The notes under the pieces were generated by a model that made no database searches, was not told the DNA's origin, and saw nothing but the letters and a program-made list of their open reading frames with translations. From NCBI GenBank assembly GCA_016190505.1, contig JACPQM010000069.1, positions 45,924 to 109,923 of the forward strand: a stretch of 64,000 nucleotides of DNA, given 5' to 3'. Of this stretch, positions 33,286 through 42,060 are shown in pieces (the stretch's first letter is position 1; each line of letters opens with the position of its first letter). Source of the DNA: Chloroflexota bacterium (GTDB taxonomy: Bacteria; Chloroflexota; Dehalococcoidia; JACPQK01). A program made the translations under genes and the position numbers.

Positions 33286-34347
33286 ATGGTTGGGGTGGGC
33301 TGTGTTGCTGGGGACGTGTTTGCCTGCGCCAGAAGGCTGAGCAGGCTAGCGGTTGGAGTGCTTTTCCTGGCGTTGCTGGCCTGTGGCGGGCAACCTGCCT
33401 TGACAAGTACCTCGCAGGCGCCGCCCGGGGCTAACCCCACAGGTGGAACGTGGCAGCCCCGTGCGCCATTGCCTTCACCGCGCAGCGAGGTGGCTGCGGT
33501 CGCCCTGGGGGGCAAGGTCTATGTGATAGGGGGTCTGACTCCCGGCTTTGCGGTAACTGCAAAGGTCGAGGCCTACGATCCTGTGTCCGATGCCTGGGAA
33601 CAGAAAACGCCGTTGCCACTTCCCCTTCATCATACGGCCGCGGCAGTGGTAGGCGGCAAGATATTCGTCGTCGGCGGGTTGACTGCCTCCGGCCCCGGGC
33701 GTGACGTCTTCGAGTACGACCCCGGAGCGGATACCTGGCGCCCCCGAGCGCCTATGCCCACGGCTCGCGGCGCTCTGGCCGCGGCTGCCCTGGACGGCAA
33801 GGTCTACGCTATAGGGGGCGTGAGCGGTTTCGGTGGGACCAACTTCTCCGCACTGGAGGTCTACGACCCGGCCACCAACACGTGGGAGGTGAAAGCCCCT
33901 ATGGGGGTGGCCCGCGACCACCTGGCGGCCGGCGTGGTGAATGGCAAGATCTACGCCATCGGCGGGCGGCTGCGCTCCAATTTCGGGACGAATCTCGACG
34001 CGAACGAGGAATACGACCCCCAGCACAACGCGTGGACTGCGAAGGCCCCTCTGCCCACGCCACGCAGCGGGATAGCGGGAGCTGTCCTCGCGGACCGAGT
34101 CTACGTGTTCGGCGGGGAAGCGCCCACGGGCACCTTCAACGAAGTTGAAGCCTACGACCCAGCCACCAATTCATGGAGACAGCTTACCCCCATGCCGACG
34201 GCGAGGCACGGCCTGGGAGCCGCCACGGTGGGCGACACCATCTACGTGGTCGCCGGAGGCGTATCCCCTGGCTCCACTGACAGCGCTGCCAATGAGGCCT
34301 TCAGCCCGCAACCGGCGGCGGCAGAGCACTATGGCCCGCCGCGGTGA
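33286..34347 (+). CDS. Kelch-repeat lipoprotein
   Basis: The N-terminus has a signal sequence with lipobox LALLACGG near residue 30. Six Kelch units follow, each with GG preceded by a strand such as GKVYVIGG, GKIFVVGG, GKVYAIGG, GKIYAIGG, DRVYVFGG and DTIYVVAGG, and the spaced W (AWEQ, TWRP, TWEV, AWTA, SWRQ). This gives a closed six-bladed beta propeller on the cell surface, probably for binding glycan or protein. ATG 33286 follows GGAGG by about 5 bases; ATG 33268 is an alternative. Confidence 0.88.
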   Translation: MVGVGCVAGDVFACARRLSRLAVGVLFLALLACGGQPALTSTSQAPPGANPTGGTWQPRAPLPSPRSEVAAVALGGKVYVIGGLTPGFAVTAKVEAYDPVSDAWEQKTPLPLPLHHTAAAVVGGKIFVVGGLTASGPGRDVFEYDPGADTWRPRAPMPTARGALAAAALDGKVYAIGGVSGFGGTNFSALEVYDPATNTWEVKAPMGVARDHLAAGVVNGKIYAIGGRLRSNFGTNLDANEEYDPQHNAWTAKAPLPTPRSGIAGAVLADRVYVFGGEAPTGTFNEVEAYDPATNSWRQLTPMPTARHGLGAATVGDTIYVVAGGVSPGSTDSAANEAFSPQPAAAEHYGPPR

Positions 34348-34365
34348 ACACGCAGGGCTTGATGC

Positions 34366-34572
34366 CTACGCCTGCTTCAACTCGGTGGCGGGATTGTCGG
34401 CGGCGACGGACACGGCGTCCGCCGGGAACTTGGTGCACTTGCCGCAGCCTCGCCAGCCACCCTTCTTGTCGGACATCATGCCCGAGAACAGGCTGACCTG
34501 ACCACCTTTGATGTTGGCGAACTTGCCTGTGTGGATGGTACCGCCTTGTTTCTCCGTGACTTTGACTGCCAT
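34366..34572 (-). CDS. Small protein of unknown function (68 aa)
   Basis: GGAGGGA upstream of ATG 34572 supports this ORF. Residues 1-30 are beta-rich with Gly turns (KQGGTIHTGKFANIKGGQVS), and a C-G-K-C motif sits near residue 43 (GWRGCGKCTKFP). I do not recognise a family. It is convergent with the Kelch gene, 18 bp away. Confidence 0.6.
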   Translation of the reverse strand: MAVKVTEKQGGTIHTGKFANIKGGQVSLFSGMMSDKKGGWRGCGKCTKFPADAVSVAADNPATELKQA

Positions 34573-34630
34573 GGCTCCCTCCTGAGCACTTGCAACTAAC
34601 AGCTATTCTAGCGCAGACGCGAGGCGCACC

Positions 34631-34659
34631 GTAGGGGCCCCGATAATCGGGGCCCCTAC
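34631..34659. repeat. GTAG/CTAC palindrome supplying the hemerythrin stop
   Basis: Perfect 13-bp arms GTAGGGGCCCCGA / TCGGGGCCCCTAC around TAA. The CTA at 34656-34658 is the TAG stop of the hemerythrin gene on the minus strand. Confidence 0.9.
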
Positions 34660-35345
34660 GCATGTCCCTCCACGTACGCGTCGCCTGGCCAGCGGTCCAT
34701 GCGCATCAGGTTGGACCGGTAGTCAGCCTTTTCTTCCGGGCCGAGGGCCTGCCACCAGCGCTTGATCGAGTCGGCCCGGCGGTCGCCGCTGATAGGCAGG
34801 GCCGCCTCCACCTGTCGCATCAGAGCATCTTGCTCCTCGATGCTGAGCCGGGCCTCGGCCAGAGGCAGCAGCAGGTTGTTCTCCTTCTGGAAATGGAGGG
34901 CAAGCACCGCGTGAACGGCGCTGGCCTGCTGCCGGCACGTCGTAATTAGCAAGGCGCGCTCCCCTGGATCGGTTGCCTGGCCCAGGCGTACGGCGCCCTC
35001 CGCGAGCCGGGCGGCCAGCGCCTCAGCGAACCGGTGGTCGGCCTCCACAAAGGCCTGGAAGGTCTCCCCCGCCTGGTCCACGTCCCTGGTCAGCCTGGGT
35101 ATCTTGTTGATACCTGGGGGCAGCGCCTTGCGGAAAATCTCCCTGACCGCCGGGAAGATGACCTTCTCCTCCCCGTAGGCGTGGTTCTTGATCACGGCCT
35201 CGGAGAATCGGGCCGCCCGGCGGAAGGAGGCCGCCTGCTCCGCGAGGTCCGTCTCGCTCAACGCCTGTGCTTTGGCCTCCAGCATAGCCAACTCCCGCAG
35301 TATCCCCTTATGCACGTAACGAAAGTTGGTGAGCCCTCCACTCAT
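34656..35345 (-). CDS. Hemerythrin HHE domain protein (229 aa)
   Basis: A larger hemerythrin-type protein. Likely di-iron ligands: H in FRYVHKGILREL near residue 12, H-A-Y-G-E-E-K near residue 54, EADHRFAEAL near residue 102 and LHFQKENNLLLP near residue 151. A helical tail (residues 180-229, with WWQALGPEEKADYRSNLMRM) resembles the extra C-terminal segment of related bacterial proteins. AAGGAGGTT precedes ATG 35345. It is separate in sequence from the hemerythrin at 240. Its stop lies in a palindromic repeat. Confidence 0.85.
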   Translation of the reverse strand: MSGGLTNFRYVHKGILRELAMLEAKAQALSETDLAEQAASFRRAARFSEAVIKNHAYGEEKVIFPAVREIFRKALPPGINKIPRLTRDVDQAGETFQAFVEADHRFAEALAARLAEGAVRLGQATDPGERALLITTCRQQASAVHAVLALHFQKENNLLLPLAEARLSIEEQDALMRQVEAALPISGDRRADSIKRWWQALGPEEKADYRSNLMRMDRWPGDAYVEGHA

Positions 35346-35382
35346 AGCGTAACCTCCTTATTTGTAGGTGACATCATCCTGG

Positions 35383-35411
35383 GTAGGGGCGACCCGTCGG
35401 GTCGCCCCTAC
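35383..35411. repeat. GTAG/CTAC palindrome supplying the B12-subunit stop
   Basis: Perfect 13-bp arms GTAGGGGCGACCC / GGGTCGCCCCTAC around GTC. CTA at 35408-35410 is the TAG stop of the B12-binding subunit. Confidence 0.9.
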
Positions 35412-35797
35412 GCTGTCTTCAAACACGCGATGACATCCTCCGCCGACGTCCCGGGCGGAAAAAGGGCCGCCACACCGGCGGCCAGCAAGGCCTGCCGCTC
35501 GTCCTCAGGGATTATGCCACCCACCAGCACCCGCACCTGGCCCAGCCCTCGCTCCCGCAACGTGCCAACCACCTCCGGCGCCACCCGCATGGGATCAATG
35601 CAGTAGAAGCCAATGCCGATCGCGTCCACGTCCTCTTGAAGCGCCATGGCCGCGATCTCTTCCGGCCGGGAGTACCGGCCATAGATCACCTCCATCCCGG
35701 CCTCGCGGAGCCGGGTAGCCAGATAGCGCAGGCCCCGATCATGCGGGTCCACCTGGGCACGAGTCAGCAGCACCCGTAGGGGCTGGCTTCCAGCCAT
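35408..35797 (-). CDS. B12-binding subunit of an acyl-CoA mutase
   Basis: A 129-residue cobalamin-binding domain like the C-terminal part of methylmalonyl-CoA mutase. The base-off signature D-x-H-x2-G is present as DPHDRG near residue 17, followed by LREAGMEVIYG, GIGFYCID and VRVLVGGIIPEDE, the standard Rossmann-type B12 fold. ATG 35797 overlaps the catalytic-subunit stop (TGATG). The split two-gene arrangement is common in archaea and some Gram-positive and Chloroflexota mutases. Confidence 0.9.
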   Translation of the reverse strand: MAGSQPLRVLLTRAQVDPHDRGLRYLATRLREAGMEVIYGRYSRPEEIAAMALQEDVDAIGIGFYCIDPMRVAPEVVGTLRERGLGQVRVLVGGIIPEDERQALLAAGVAALFPPGTSAEDVIACLKTA

Positions 35798-37491
35798 CAG
35801 TAGGCACACCCCCAGCCGAAGGTCTGCTTGAGCACTGAGGCCATCTCGCCCAAGGTAGCGCCGCTACGGGCGGCCTCGACCAGCGGCACCATGAGCAAGT
35901 CCTGGCCCTTCCAGCCACCGCTGTGGCTGTGCTCGGCCGCCGCTCTGAGCTGCTCCAGCGCCCTTTGAGCGCGCCCGCTGTCCCTGGACTGGCGCCAGCG
36001 GCACACCCGCTCCGCGGCGATGCCCTCCACATCGGCGTCTGTGTGGAACCGGGGCACCGGCGGCGCCTCGCCAGAGGCATGCCTGTTTACCCCTACTACA
36101 ACACGCTCCCCTTTCTCGGTCCGGTGGCGCGTCTCGTAGGCAGTGCGCTCCAGCTCGTGGCGGAACCAGCCCGACTCCCAGCACCCCTGGAAACCACCCA
36201 ACCCCTCTATCCTGTCCAGCAGGGTGAAGACCTCGCGTACCAGCCGCTGGGTAAGCCACTCCACGTAGTAGGAGCCGCCCAGCGGATCGGCGACGGCGGG
36301 GATGTTGGTCTCATGCTGGATGACCTGCTGCGTGCGCAGGGCCAGAGTAGCTGCCTCCTCCGTGGGCAGCGACAGGGCCTCGTCGTAGGCGCAGGTATGG
36401 ATGGAGTTGGCCCCACCCAGGACCGCGCCCAGCGTCTGCAACGCGGCCCGCACCACGTTGTTCAGCGGCTGTTGGGCAGTGAGGGAGGAGCCCGCAGTGT
36501 GCACGTGGATACGGGCCTGGAGCGAGCGCGGGTCCTGACAGCCGAAGCGCTCCCGGTTGAGCCGGGCCCAGGCCTGGCGCAGCGCCCGAAGTTTGGCCAC
36601 CTGCTCCAGGAGGTCGTTGCCCTGGCCCATCTGGAAGGAGAAGCGGGGCAGGAACTGGTCGGGGTGGAGACCCACCTCCTGGCAGCACCGGGTCAGGGCC
36701 GAGCTGGCCGCCAGGATGAAAGCCACCTCCTGGACGGCGTTGCCGCCGGTCTCCTCGACGATGTAGCCGAAAAGGTTGGTGGTGTTCCAACGGGGCATGT
36801 GATGCGTGCAGTACTTGACAAGCTCAGTGCACATCTCAAAGGCGCCCTGTGGGAGGAACGAGTCGAAGTCGCTGAACGCGGCGTAGTAGAGCCAGTTCAT
36901 GGTGTTGCCCCGCAGCTTGTCCGGGGCCACACCGCACTTCTCCGCGTAGGCGAGGTACATGGCCAAGCCCACAATGGACATGTTGCTCACATTGAGCACC
37001 ACACTGGTCCGGTCTAGGGGCAGGTTGTTGAAGAGACGGTCCATGTCGTCGAGGGTGCTCAGCGATGTGCCCCCGTAGCCCACCAGACCCTGGGCCGCGG
37101 GATCGTCAGGGTCCAGGCCCGCCTTGCAGGCCGTGTCGAAGGTCAGATTGTAGGCCCGGACCCCTCCGTAGCCCGTCATGCCCTCACGGGCGAGCAGGTC
37201 CATACGTTGCCGCGTCTGCTCCGGCAACCCGAAGCCGTGGACCGGCTGATTGACCCAGGGCTGGTACTGGTAGTGCAGGGGATAGATGCCGCGGGTATAG
37301 GGATAAACGCCGGGCACAGCCACGTCCCCGTACGGCACGTCCTGCATGTCAGCGGGGGTATAGACTGGCTTCAGGGATAGGCCGCTATCGCTGGCAGCCG
37401 GGAACGTATTCTGCCCGTACACCTTGGAGAACTCCCGTTGCCAGGCCTGGCGCAGGGCCTCGTCCTGCTCTAGTAGCTTCCTGGTGAACAT
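35797..37491 (-). CDS. Divergent B12-dependent acyl-CoA mutase, catalytic subunit
   Basis: A 564-residue protein of the methylmalonyl-CoA mutase family: VPGVYPYTRGIYPLHYQYQP near residue 55, RFSFQMGQGNDLLEQVAKL near residue 274, SSLTAQQPLNNVVRA and GGANSIHTCAYDEALSLPTE near residues 330-365, and DPLGGSYYVEWLT near residue 395. Several sites conserved in methylmalonyl-, isobutyryl- and hydroxyisobutyryl-CoA mutases differ: the G-Y-H motif reads GYIVEETGG (His to Ile), and the Q-N-D-x2-K-E region reads NTMNWLYYAAFSDF. Hence the substrate or even the chemistry may differ. It lies 20 bp after lepA on the same strand. Confidence 0.85.
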   Translation of the reverse strand: MFTRKLLEQDEALRQAWQREFSKVYGQNTFPAASDSGLSLKPVYTPADMQDVPYGDVAVPGVYPYTRGIYPLHYQYQPWVNQPVHGFGLPEQTRQRMDLLAREGMTGYGGVRAYNLTFDTACKAGLDPDDPAAQGLVGYGGTSLSTLDDMDRLFNNLPLDRTSVVLNVSNMSIVGLAMYLAYAEKCGVAPDKLRGNTMNWLYYAAFSDFDSFLPQGAFEMCTELVKYCTHHMPRWNTTNLFGYIVEETGGNAVQEVAFILAASSALTRCCQEVGLHPDQFLPRFSFQMGQGNDLLEQVAKLRALRQAWARLNRERFGCQDPRSLQARIHVHTAGSSLTAQQPLNNVVRAALQTLGAVLGGANSIHTCAYDEALSLPTEEAATLALRTQQVIQHETNIPAVADPLGGSYYVEWLTQRLVREVFTLLDRIEGLGGFQGCWESGWFRHELERTAYETRHRTEKGERVVVGVNRHASGEAPPVPRFHTDADVEGIAAERVCRWRQSRDSGRAQRALEQLRAAAEHSHSGGWKGQDLLMVPLVEAARSGATLGEMASVLKQTFGWGCAY

Positions 37492-37511
37492 GGTCCCTTC
37501 AACCGGCGCGC

Positions 37512-39338
37512 TTAGTCCTCCAGCTTGAGCACGGCCATGAAGGCCTCCTGGGGCACCTCGACATGGCCGATGCGCTTGAGGCGCTTTTTGCCCTCGGCCT
37601 GCTTTTCGAGAAGCTTGCGCTTGCGGGTGACGTCGCCGCCGTAGCACTTGGCCAGCACGTCCTTGCGCATGGCCCGAATGGTCTCCCGGGCGATGACATG
37701 GGAGCCGATAGCCGCCTGCACCGCCACCTCGTAAAGCTGACGAGGGATAAGATGGCGCAGCTTCTCCACCAGGGCGCGCCCCTGGTTGTAGGCCACATCG
37801 CCGTGCACAATGCGCGACAGGGCGTCCACCGGCTGGTTGTTGATCAGGATGTCCAACTTCACCAGCTTGCTGGCTCGGTAGTCCTTGAGGGTGTAGTCGA
37901 GGGAGGCATAGCCCTGGCTAAGCGACTTCAGCCGGTCGTAGAAGTCAACCAGGATCTCGGACAGGGGCATGTCGTACTCCAGGACAACCCGTGCACCGGT
38001 CGCGACGTCGGCGCCGGCCGCCGCCTGGAGGTACTCCATGCGCCTGTATTCCCCCCGACGCTTGGTGACCAACTCCATGACGGCGCCAATGTAGCGCTGT
38101 GGCGTGACAATGGATATGCCCACCCACGGTTCCCGTATCTCCACGATGTCCGCCACGGGTGGCAGCTTGGACGGGTTGTCCACCGTGGTTATCTGGTTCT
38201 CCTGAGTGACCACCTGGTAGGCCACGCTTGGTACCGTGACGATCAGGCTGATGTTGTGCTCCCGCTCCAAGCGCTCCTGGACCACGTCCATGTGGAGCAG
38301 TCCCAGGAAGCCGCAGCGAAAGCCAAAGCCGAGCGCCGCGCTGGTCTCCGGTTCAAAGGACAGAGAGGCGTCGTTAAGGCGTAGCTTCTCCAGGGCCTCC
38401 CGCAGCAGGGGATAGTCGCCGCCCTCGGTGGGGTACAGCCCGGCGAAGACCATGGGCTTGACCGGACGGTAGCCCGGGAGCGCAGTCTGGGCGGGGTGGG
38501 CATCGTCGGTGACAGTATCGCCGACGGGGAACTCGCGCACATCCTTCAGCCCGGTGGCCAGGTAACCCACCTCGCCCGCAGACAGGCCCTCCACCGGCAC
38601 CATCCACGGCGAGAAGGCGCCTAGCTCCAGGGCCTCGAGCACACGCCCGCTGCCCATGAGGCGCAACCTGGCATTGGGCATGGCCCGGCCATCCACCACC
38701 CGCACATAGGCCACCACTCCCTTGTACGGATCGTACTTGGAGTCGAAGACCAGGGCACGGAGAGGCGCGTCGAGCGCGCCCTTGGGCGGCGGCATGCGCG
38801 TTACCATGGCCTCCAGCACCTGGTCCACACCCTTGCCCTCCTTGGCCGAGGCAAAGACCATCTCCTCGAGCAAGAACCCGAAAACATCGGACATCTCCTG
38901 GGCCACCCGCTGAGGCTCAGCGTTGGGCAGGTCTATCTTGTTGACCACAGGGACCAGGGTCAACCCCATGTCCACCGCCAGATAGGCGTGGGCCAGGGTC
39001 TGCGCCTGGATGCCCTGGGAAGCATCCACCACCAGGATGGCGCCCTCGCAGGCGGCCAGGCTGCGGGACACCTCGTAGGAGAAGTCCACATGGCCAGGCG
39101 TGTCTATCAGGTTAAGCTGGTAGGTCTGCCCGTCCTGGGCCTGGTATTGCATACGGACGGCCTGCGCCTTGATGGTGATGCCGCGCTCACGCTCCAGGTC
39201 CATCTGGTCCAGGACCTGCTCCTCCATACGGCGCTGGGGGATAGTGCCCGTAGTCTCCAGGAGCCGGTCAGCCAGGGTGGACTTGCCGTGGTCAATGTGG
39301 GCAATGATGCAGAAGTTGCGGATGTGGTGGAGGTCCAT
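37512..39338 (-). CDS. lepA: Elongation factor 4 (LepA)
   Basis: Ribosome-associated translational GTPase, 608 residues. G1 [15 protein letters not shown] near residue 11, the effector loop [11 protein letters not shown]3 [12 protein letters not shown] near residue 78, G4 [10 protein letters not shown] near residue 134 and G5 [14 protein letters not shown] are all present, then domain 2, the LepA C-terminal domain with [20 protein letters not shown] and the CTD lysine-rich end ([17 protein letters not shown]). ATG 39338 gives the standard N-terminus; the earlier in-frame TTG at 39350 is rejected. A second, truncated copy of its 5' end lies at 40123-40255. Confidence 0.97.
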   Translation of the reverse strand: MDLHHIRNFCIIAHIDHGKSTLADRLLETTGTIPQRRMEEQVLDQMDLERERGITIKAQAVRMQYQAQDGQTYQLNLIDTPGHVDFSYEVSRSLAACEGAILVVDASQGIQAQTLAHAYLAVDMGLTLVPVVNKIDLPNAEPQRVAQEMSDVFGFLLEEMVFASAKEGKGVDQVLEAMVTRMPPPKGALDAPLRALVFDSKYDPYKGVVAYVRVVDGRAMPNARLRLMGSGRVLEALELGAFSPWMVPVEGLSAGEVGYLATGLKDVREFPVGDTVTDDAHPAQTALPGYRPVKPMVFAGLYPTEGGDYPLLREALEKLRLNDASLSFEPETSAALGFGFRCGFLGLLHMDVVQERLEREHNISLIVTVPSVAYQVVTQENQITTVDNPSKLPPVADIVEIREPWVGISIVTPQRYIGAVMELVTKRRGEYRRMEYLQAAAGADVATGARVVLEYDMPLSEILVDFYDRLKSLSQGYASLDYTLKDYRASKLVKLDILINNQPVDALSRIVHGDVAYNQGRALVEKLRHLIPRQLYEVAVQAAIGSHVIARETIRAMRKDVLAKCYGGDVTRKRKLLEKQAEGKKRLKRIGHVEVPQEAFMAVLKLED

Positions 39339-39398
39339 ATCGTGCTTCAAACAGAATCCATGCTAGCACACGTGGGGCGGGGGGCACAACGACGGGGC
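39270..39398. repeat. Direct repeat, left copy: lepA 5' end and upstream region
   Basis: This segment (first 23 codons of lepA plus about 60 bp upstream) is repeated without gaps at +853 bp (from 40123) at about 90% identity over some 120 bp. The left copy is joined to the full lepA gene. Confidence 0.9.
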
Positions 39399-39407
39399 GC
39401 GCCAGCA

Positions 39408-39438
39408 AGTAGGGTGGGTGTAGCGCAGCGGAACCCAC
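39408..39438. repeat. GTAGGGTGGGTG repeat
   Basis: GTAGGGTGGGTGTAGCGCAG and the following GGAACCCACC form a hairpin. An inverse copy is at 42680-42710 near the HicB upstream end, so one copy sits near each edge of the toxin-antitoxin island. Confidence 0.75.
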
Positions 39439-39447
39439 CACGAATCG

Positions 39448-39792
39448 TTACTGAGCCAAGAGTGTGCCGAGCTTCTGAACTGTCTCGGCAACAGTACTTT
39501 CCGGCAGTTTGCAGATCAGTTCCGCTTGTCGCACTCGCCAGTCCAGGCTCTTCGCCTGGTCAGCCAGGACCGCGCCTGCAACGGCTAGCCCAGCGGGGAT
39601 GCGGACCTCGAACGGATACCCTTTGATCTGATTGGTGATAGGGCACAGAATAGCCAGTCCAACCCTGCCATTGTAGGCCCCGGGTGAGAGGACCACCGCT
39701 GGCCGGCGGCCGGACTGCTCCCGGCCAGCCTGAGGATTCAAAGCGATCCACACAGCATCGCCCCGGTTGGGCACATATGACGGGGCGCTCAC
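39448..39792 (-). CDS. MazF-type endoribonuclease toxin
   Basis: A 114-residue toxin: VPNRGDAVWIALNPQAGREQ near residue 7, RRPAVVLSPGAYN, LAILCPITNQIKGYPFEV and GAVLADQAKSLDWRVRQAE near residue 75. These match the MazF/PemK fold and its conserved D-Q-x-R/K-S-L-D-W segment. It overlaps MazE by 4 bases (ATGA). It is much nearer to classic ChpB/MazF than the toxin at 4111. Confidence 0.93.
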   Translation of the reverse strand: MSAPSYVPNRGDAVWIALNPQAGREQSGRRPAVVLSPGAYNGRVGLAILCPITNQIKGYPFEVRIPAGLAVAGAVLADQAKSLDWRVRQAELICKLPESTVAETVQKLGTLLAQ

Positions 39793-40031
39793 CAGGCTTC
39801 CTCACCGACCGCCGGACCGGTATCAACCTCGCCGTGGATGTTGTCGTCGGTTATCTGCGCCAGTAGACGTTCGAGGGTGACGGGAGGCTCGGCGGCAGGT
39901 ATGATAATGAGCTTCCCGTCTTCTAGCGATACGTTTACCGGAGCACCACTGTCCAGACCTATCTCCTGGGCAAAAGACTTGGGGATGCGCAGCGCCAGGC
40001 TGTTCCCCCACTTCTGGATGCGGCTTTGCAT
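39789..40031 (-). CDS. MazE-type antitoxin
   Basis: An 80-residue AbrB/MazE swapped-hairpin antitoxin: QSRIQKWGNSLALRIPKSFA at the start, then SGAPVNVSLEDGKLIIIPA; the acidic C-terminal half (TDDNIHGEVDTGPAVGEE) should bind the toxin. AAGGAGG precedes ATG 40031. Confidence 0.93.
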   Translation of the reverse strand: MQSRIQKWGNSLALRIPKSFAQEIGLDSGAPVNVSLEDGKLIIIPAAEPPVTLERLLAQITDDNIHGEVDTGPAVGEEAW

Positions 40032-40047
40032 TCGAACGCCTCCTTGA

Positions 40048-40068
40048 TGTATCTACAATGATGATACA
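40048..40068 (-). promoter_or_regulatory. Likely MazE operator
   Basis: TGTATC, nine bases, GATACA, just upstream of the mazE ribosome site, in an AT-rich patch. MazE/MazEF complexes usually repress their own promoter at such palindromes. Confidence 0.5.
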
Positions 40069-40122
40069 CGGGTTCGCAGTAACTCTCAACTATGCCGGTA
40101 GAGTGCCTTGTGATCGAGTACC

Positions 40123-40255
40123 AGCCAGGGTCGACTTCCCGTGGTCAATGTGGGCAATGATGCAGAAGTTGCGGATGCAGCGCAGGTCCATGTCGTGCTT
40201 CAAACAACCACCATGCTGGCACACGTGGGGCGCGGGGCACAACGACGGCGGGCGC
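40123..40255 (-). pseudogene. Truncated duplicate of the lepA 5' end
   Basis: On the minus strand it reads [20 protein letters not shown] and then TLAG, against [20 protein letters not shown] in the true gene, so the P-loop is intact but the reading leaves the lepA sequence after 23 residues. Part of the upstream region is copied too. Several of the differences are synonymous, which hints that this piece derives from a divergent lepA allele. The MazEF pair lies between the two copies. Confidence 0.85.
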
Positions 40256-40367
40256 CCCGCCAGCCCGTGCTAATCCATGTCATGTGCCAACGCTTCAATG
40301 CTACCACAAGGGACGAAGGGCAAAACGCCGGCGCCGGCGCAACAAGCGCTAGCCAGTTCGTCTAAGC

Positions 40368-41147
40368 CTACGGGGGCGGGCGGTCGTACTGTGTTACGCG
40401 CTCGACGGCTTGCTCACCAGCCGTAACGGATGTTCGTACCACAACGCCAAAACATTTGGTGCCGAACTGCCTTCCCAAGTCTTCCAGGTGCTGTGCGAAG
40501 TAATACCCTGCAGCGGCAGTACCCAACGTGCCGAAGCCGCCAATCAGCAACGCAACCCCGTTGCCACCAGTCTTGTGTGGGTTTCTGGCTTTCAGGATGA
40601 TGCCATAACCGTAGCGGGGGTCTCGTGGGACAGACTTCACTTGTACGCTGTCAGTTATGTTTTCAGCGTCCATCCTGTAGAACACCTCTTGCATTTCTTT
40701 ATAGAAGTCGAAGCTCTTTTGGGATTGACCACCAATGACGATTAGGTTCGTGTTCCAAAGGCCCTGGTCTTCACTCATTCGGACGATTTGTATGTTCTTG
40801 TGCCTGCCGACCCGTCCCAACGCATTGAAAATATGACTGAGGGCTCTGGCATCCACATCGGCCCATAACTCGCGAACGTTCGCGACCAGCCCAATGCCCA
40901 CCCGGGGCTCCACTGACAAGAGCTGCGTACCGCCGCCTAGACTGAAATCGCGCATGAATATTGTACAAATCTCGTGATTGTTAGCCAGTCCCTGCAAGAG
41001 GCGCATCCTGGGTCGCCGACTACGCCACCCGTTGTGCACTAGTCTCACTAAGAACCACACAACCGGTATGATGATGCTGCTCAACACGGCGCCCAATATG
41101 GCACCACTCCACAGTTGTGCGGGCAGACCAAAGAAGCTACTATCCAT
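40368..41147 (-). CDS. Membrane-anchored protein of unknown function
   Basis: A 259-residue protein with one N-terminal membrane helix (GAILGAVLSSIIIPVVWFLV, residues 15-35) and a basic segment after it (RSRRPRMR), so the rest is cytoplasmic. The body has alternating strands and helices: NLIVIGGQSQKSFDFYKEMQ near residue 134, RDPRYGYGIILKARNPH near residue 174 and NGVALLIGGFGTLGTAAAGY near residue 195, a Gly-rich Rossmann-like layout. I cannot name a family. It lies in the toxin-antitoxin island, which suggests an accessory or defence function but does not prove it. Confidence 0.6.
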   Translation of the reverse strand: MDSSFFGLPAQLWSGAILGAVLSSIIIPVVWFLVRLVHNGWRSRRPRMRLLQGLANNHEICTIFMRDFSLGGGTQLLSVEPRVGIGLVANVRELWADVDARALSHIFNALGRVGRHKNIQIVRMSEDQGLWNTNLIVIGGQSQKSFDFYKEMQEVFYRMDAENITDSVQVKSVPRDPRYGYGIILKARNPHKTGGNGVALLIGGFGTLGTAAAGYYFAQHLEDLGRQFGTKCFGVVVRTSVTAGEQAVERVTQYDRPPP

Positions 41148-41177
41148 TATTCCCTCTGGAATCGACGCACAACCCAG

Positions 41178-41576
41178 TTATTCGTGGGCCAAGGCTCTCT
41201 TGACCTCGGCCACGAATGCTTCTGCTTTCCACACCGTTTCCCGAACCGGCTCTTCTCCGGCGGCAGCATATATCTCGTAGTCAGTCTGCTGTCTAAGAAC
41301 ATAGGCATCCCGTAGGTCTTTGACGAAGGCTCTGCCTATTCTCCCGGTCTTGACGTAGTACCTGCCAAACAAGCCGATTGCGCCTTTGTGGGTCTTCGAC
41401 CTTCCTGCTCCAGCGATGGCCAGGGCTGCATGGACCGCGTGGTACATCGCGTAGTAAGCCCTGTTAGCCGCGGCCTTGTACCTGCTTCCGGCGAGCAGAT
41501 ACTCTGCATCGCCCAGAGCTTCATCGGCTAGCTGCAAGTGCCTTTTCGCGTCCTCGTGAAAAGGTCCCGTTATCAT
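41178..41576 (-). CDS. HEPN-domain toxin of a HEPN/MNT pair
   Basis: A 132-residue four-helix HEPN protein: AKRHLQLADEALGDAEYLL, then RYKAAANRAYYAMYHAVHAA near residue 32, where R-x6-H is the HEPN ribonuclease signature. It overlaps its nucleotidyltransferase partner by 56 bases. In such pairs the MNT antitoxin adenylylates a HEPN tyrosine; the two Tyr residues beside the motif are suitable sites. Confidence 0.85.
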   Translation of the reverse strand: MITGPFHEDAKRHLQLADEALGDAEYLLAGSRYKAAANRAYYAMYHAVHAALAIAGAGRSKTHKGAIGLFGRYYVKTGRIGRAFVKDLRDAYVLRQQTDYEIYAAAGEEPVRETVWKAEAFVAEVKRALAHE

Positions 41577-41919
41577 GTAGCGCGATGCCTTGACTCAGCA
41601 CGGTGGCTAGGAACCGGGTGCCGAGCTGCCTTTCTGCATAGAACTCTTCCCGTCCAAGATGGACCACGGAGATGAGGAACGCGTAGTTGCTCTCATACTC
41701 AAGGTCGCTGCATATCTGGCTTGCCACCTCTTGGGTATAATCGGCGTCCTGACTTATGACAAGTATGTCCACGTCGCTGTCCCGCTTCGCCTGGCGCCTG
41801 GCCACAGAACCGTAGAGCACAATAGAGTCCACGCGGTCACCCAAGGCCGAGGTCAGCCTGCGCGCAAACTCCTCAGCTGCGCTCCTGTAGGCTGCATTTG
41901 GCTTCTCTCTCATATTCAT
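41521..41919 (-). CDS. MNT-type nucleotidyltransferase antitoxin
   Basis: A minimal nucleotidyltransferase with IVLYGSVARRQAKRDSDVDI, the G-S-x10-D-x-D active site. It is the antitoxin partner of the HEPN gene that overlaps its end. The exact start is unclear: ATG 41919 or 41913 fit the family; the longer ORF to 41979 starts in low-homology sequence. About 133 residues. Confidence 0.8.
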   Translation of the reverse strand: MNMREKPNAAYRSAAEEFARRLTSALGDRVDSIVLYGSVARRQAKRDSDVDILVISQDADYTQEVASQICSDLEYESNYAFLISVVHLGREEFYAERQLGTRFLATVLSQGIALHDNGTFSRGREKALAASR

Positions 41920-42060
41920 CCCTGGCATATGTGGGTACAAGGCTACATCTAGCTTACTATTACGGCGGATTACAATCAACTCACGGTCGCAGACGATCTG
42001 TCCAGCTATTGTTGTGGGGCCCCTTTCACTGCACCCACCACCCCATACCGTCCCACTCCT

